Assembly (NCBI RefSeq): GCF_036898095.1
Contig: NC_090751.1
Location: 75,815,797-75,879,796 of the forward strand
Direction: 5' to 3'
DNA: 64,000 nt
Origin: Palaemon carinicauda
Taxonomy: Eukaryota; Arthropoda; Malacostraca; Decapoda; Palaemonidae
The notes under the pieces are model-generated. The model had not been told where the DNA came from. It saw nothing but the letters and a program-made list of their open reading frames with translations, and searched no databases. Numbering within the stretch: the stretch's first letter is position 1; each line of letters opens with the position of its first letter. The position numbers and the translations under genes were made by a program. Below, piece by piece: positions 63,361 through 64,000 of the stretch.

Positions 63361-63522
63361 GAGGCTCATCGTCGTTGCCCTGGGCCTTTTGCGGAGGAAG
63401 CGTGTGTCGCTTTCTTATCTAAGGAAGAAGTTGATCCTCACACCTTTTGTTCCAGATGTTGGGAACAAGGGTGTGCGAAGGATGCTGCTTACCCTGAATG
63501 CGTCATTTGGCCCGACTGGTGA
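63361..63522 (+). pseudogene. DIRS C gag N-terminal Cys-rich module (partial)
   Basis: The frame 63292-63522 contains HRRCPGPFAEEACVAFLSKE, then VDPHTFCSRC, a Cys in WEQGCAKD, and PECVIWPDW before a stop at 63522. This aligns with B2 20798-20950 (CPG, DPHTLCPQC, a further Cys, and SECREW). The true start is unclear because the open frame extends upstream through non-homologous hydrophobic sequence (FLCVFLCTFFPYLCR). The stop directly after the module may mark a frameshift, since sequence beyond (to 64000) is still GC-rich like gag in B2. Function as a nucleic-acid or zinc-binding gag domain is inferred. Confidence 0.6.
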
Positions 63523-64000
63523 TGGAAGTTAGTCGGGATGAAGAAGAAGGCCAAGAAGGGGAAACGTCGGTAGAGTCGTCCTTGGCCAGGACGACTCCGG
63601 TACAGGTGAAATCCCCATGGTCATCCTCAGTCCCCGTCCAGGGGGGGGGTCGTAGGTGAGTCTGTTGCCGGGCCTCAACTGGTTGTTGAACCCGTTGTTC
63701 TGTCGAGTGAGGCCCCCGTGGTGGATCCCTTATTATTGTCTTTGTGGGCAAAGTTTGTGGCCCAAACTTGTGGTGTGGAGGTGCTCCCTTGGTAGCGGTT
63801 CCGGCCGTAACCTCCGTAACCAAACTACCTTCTCTGTGTGTTGTTCCAGGTCCGTCATCGGGAACGTGCAATCCCTATTGAGAGCGTTGTATGACGGGCT
63901 CTTCTGATGTTGTTCCACCACTCTGGCAGCCTTGCCCAGGACCCTGGGATGTTCGCTGAGAGATGACAAGCAGCCTTGGGAGGAAGGAGTCAGGTCGGCA
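63523..64000 (+). other. DIRS C gag-like region, undetermined frame
   Basis: GC-rich sequence after the Cys-rich module with only short overlapping frames on both strands. No domain recognised. By position it would be gag. Confidence 0.35.

Larger units (their letters stand above)
63065..64000 (+). mobile_element. DIRS-like element C, 5' portion
   Basis: Starts with TTTGTTCCGACAAGAGATAC where LINE sequence stops (ACCATAG). The first bases TTTGTTCCG are shared with the DIRS B left end, but the rest differs. It contains a gag start with the Cys-rich module and runs off the window end; no Pol is visible. Confidence 0.6.

Noticed and set aside
1..64000. LTR retrotransposons or endogenous viral genomes
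   Set aside because: No long direct repeats, DDE integrase, aspartic protease, envelope or viral structural genes were recognised; RT-bearing elements are DIRS or non-LTR types.
1..64000. tRNA or rRNA genes
   Set aside because: I saw no tRNA box A/B pairs with cloverleaf potential and no rRNA-like segments, though a covariance-model scan would be needed to exclude them fully.

Overview
This 64 kb window looks like gene-poor intergenic DNA from a eukaryote, most likely an arthropod and plausibly a decapod crustacean. The organism call is an inference from the mix of elements: DIRS-type tyrosine-recombinase retrotransposons, an I/Nimb-like LINE with an RNase H domain, pogo/Tigger transposons, and many long (AG/CT)n microsatellites. 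I found no host gene, rRNA, tRNA or CRISPR array. Nearly everything recognisable is a mobile element, and most elements are nested inside others.

Layout. 1-3747: 3' half of a DIRS element (A1) with gag remnant, RNase H, tyrosine recombinase (YR), internal complementary region and right terminus. 3975-5660: a DIRS left terminus fused to a gag-derived GC-rich repeat block. 5661-9680: a pogo/Tigger copy without transposase, carrying an inserted 5'-truncated LINE (6128-8433). 9745-15635: a heavily decayed DIRS copy. 15636-16717: unidentified repeat, a Tigger-like terminus and minus-strand I-type LINE pieces. 16718-20029 and 20498-28421: two family-B DIRS elements, a short internally deleted one (B1) and a long one (B2) with gag, RT, RNase H and YR. 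Both have exact DIRS termini and circle-junction internal complementary regions. 28422-28947: LINE ORF1 fragment. 28948-34533: DIRS A2, interrupted by a Tigger with an intact 625-aa transposase (30272-32776). 35014-42130: a decayed Tigger on the minus strand, interrupted by an intact second Tigger (37155-41021, 622 aa). 42772-49146: a nearly full-length I-type LINE (copy 1) with a 16-bp target duplication and its own internal L2-like insertion. 50271-62272: DIRS A3 on the minus strand, carrying a 57-bp LINE tail (51246-51302) and a full-length LINE (copy 2, 54930-61349, 13-bp target duplication). 62273-63064: LINE ORF1 fragment. 63065-64000: start of a third DIRS family (C).

How they relate. 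The two intact Tigger transposases are the only apparently undamaged DNA-transposase genes. LINE copy 2 keeps an intact ORF1 but its ORF2 is broken by a short deletion. All DIRS copies are defective. A2 and A3 are close relatives in opposite orientation and provide reciprocal empty sites: A2 has the Tigger but not the LINE, and A3 has the LINE but not the Tigger. Four of the five clear DIRS left boundaries abut LINE ORF1 or the ORF1/ORF2 junction. The observations I rate highest are the precise DIRS circle-junction structures, PCNA-binding-like motifs at the C-termini of all three Tigger transposases, a Cys-rich gag module shared by two DIRS families, and replacement of the LINE 5' UTR and ORF1 N-terminus between two otherwise similar LINE copies.
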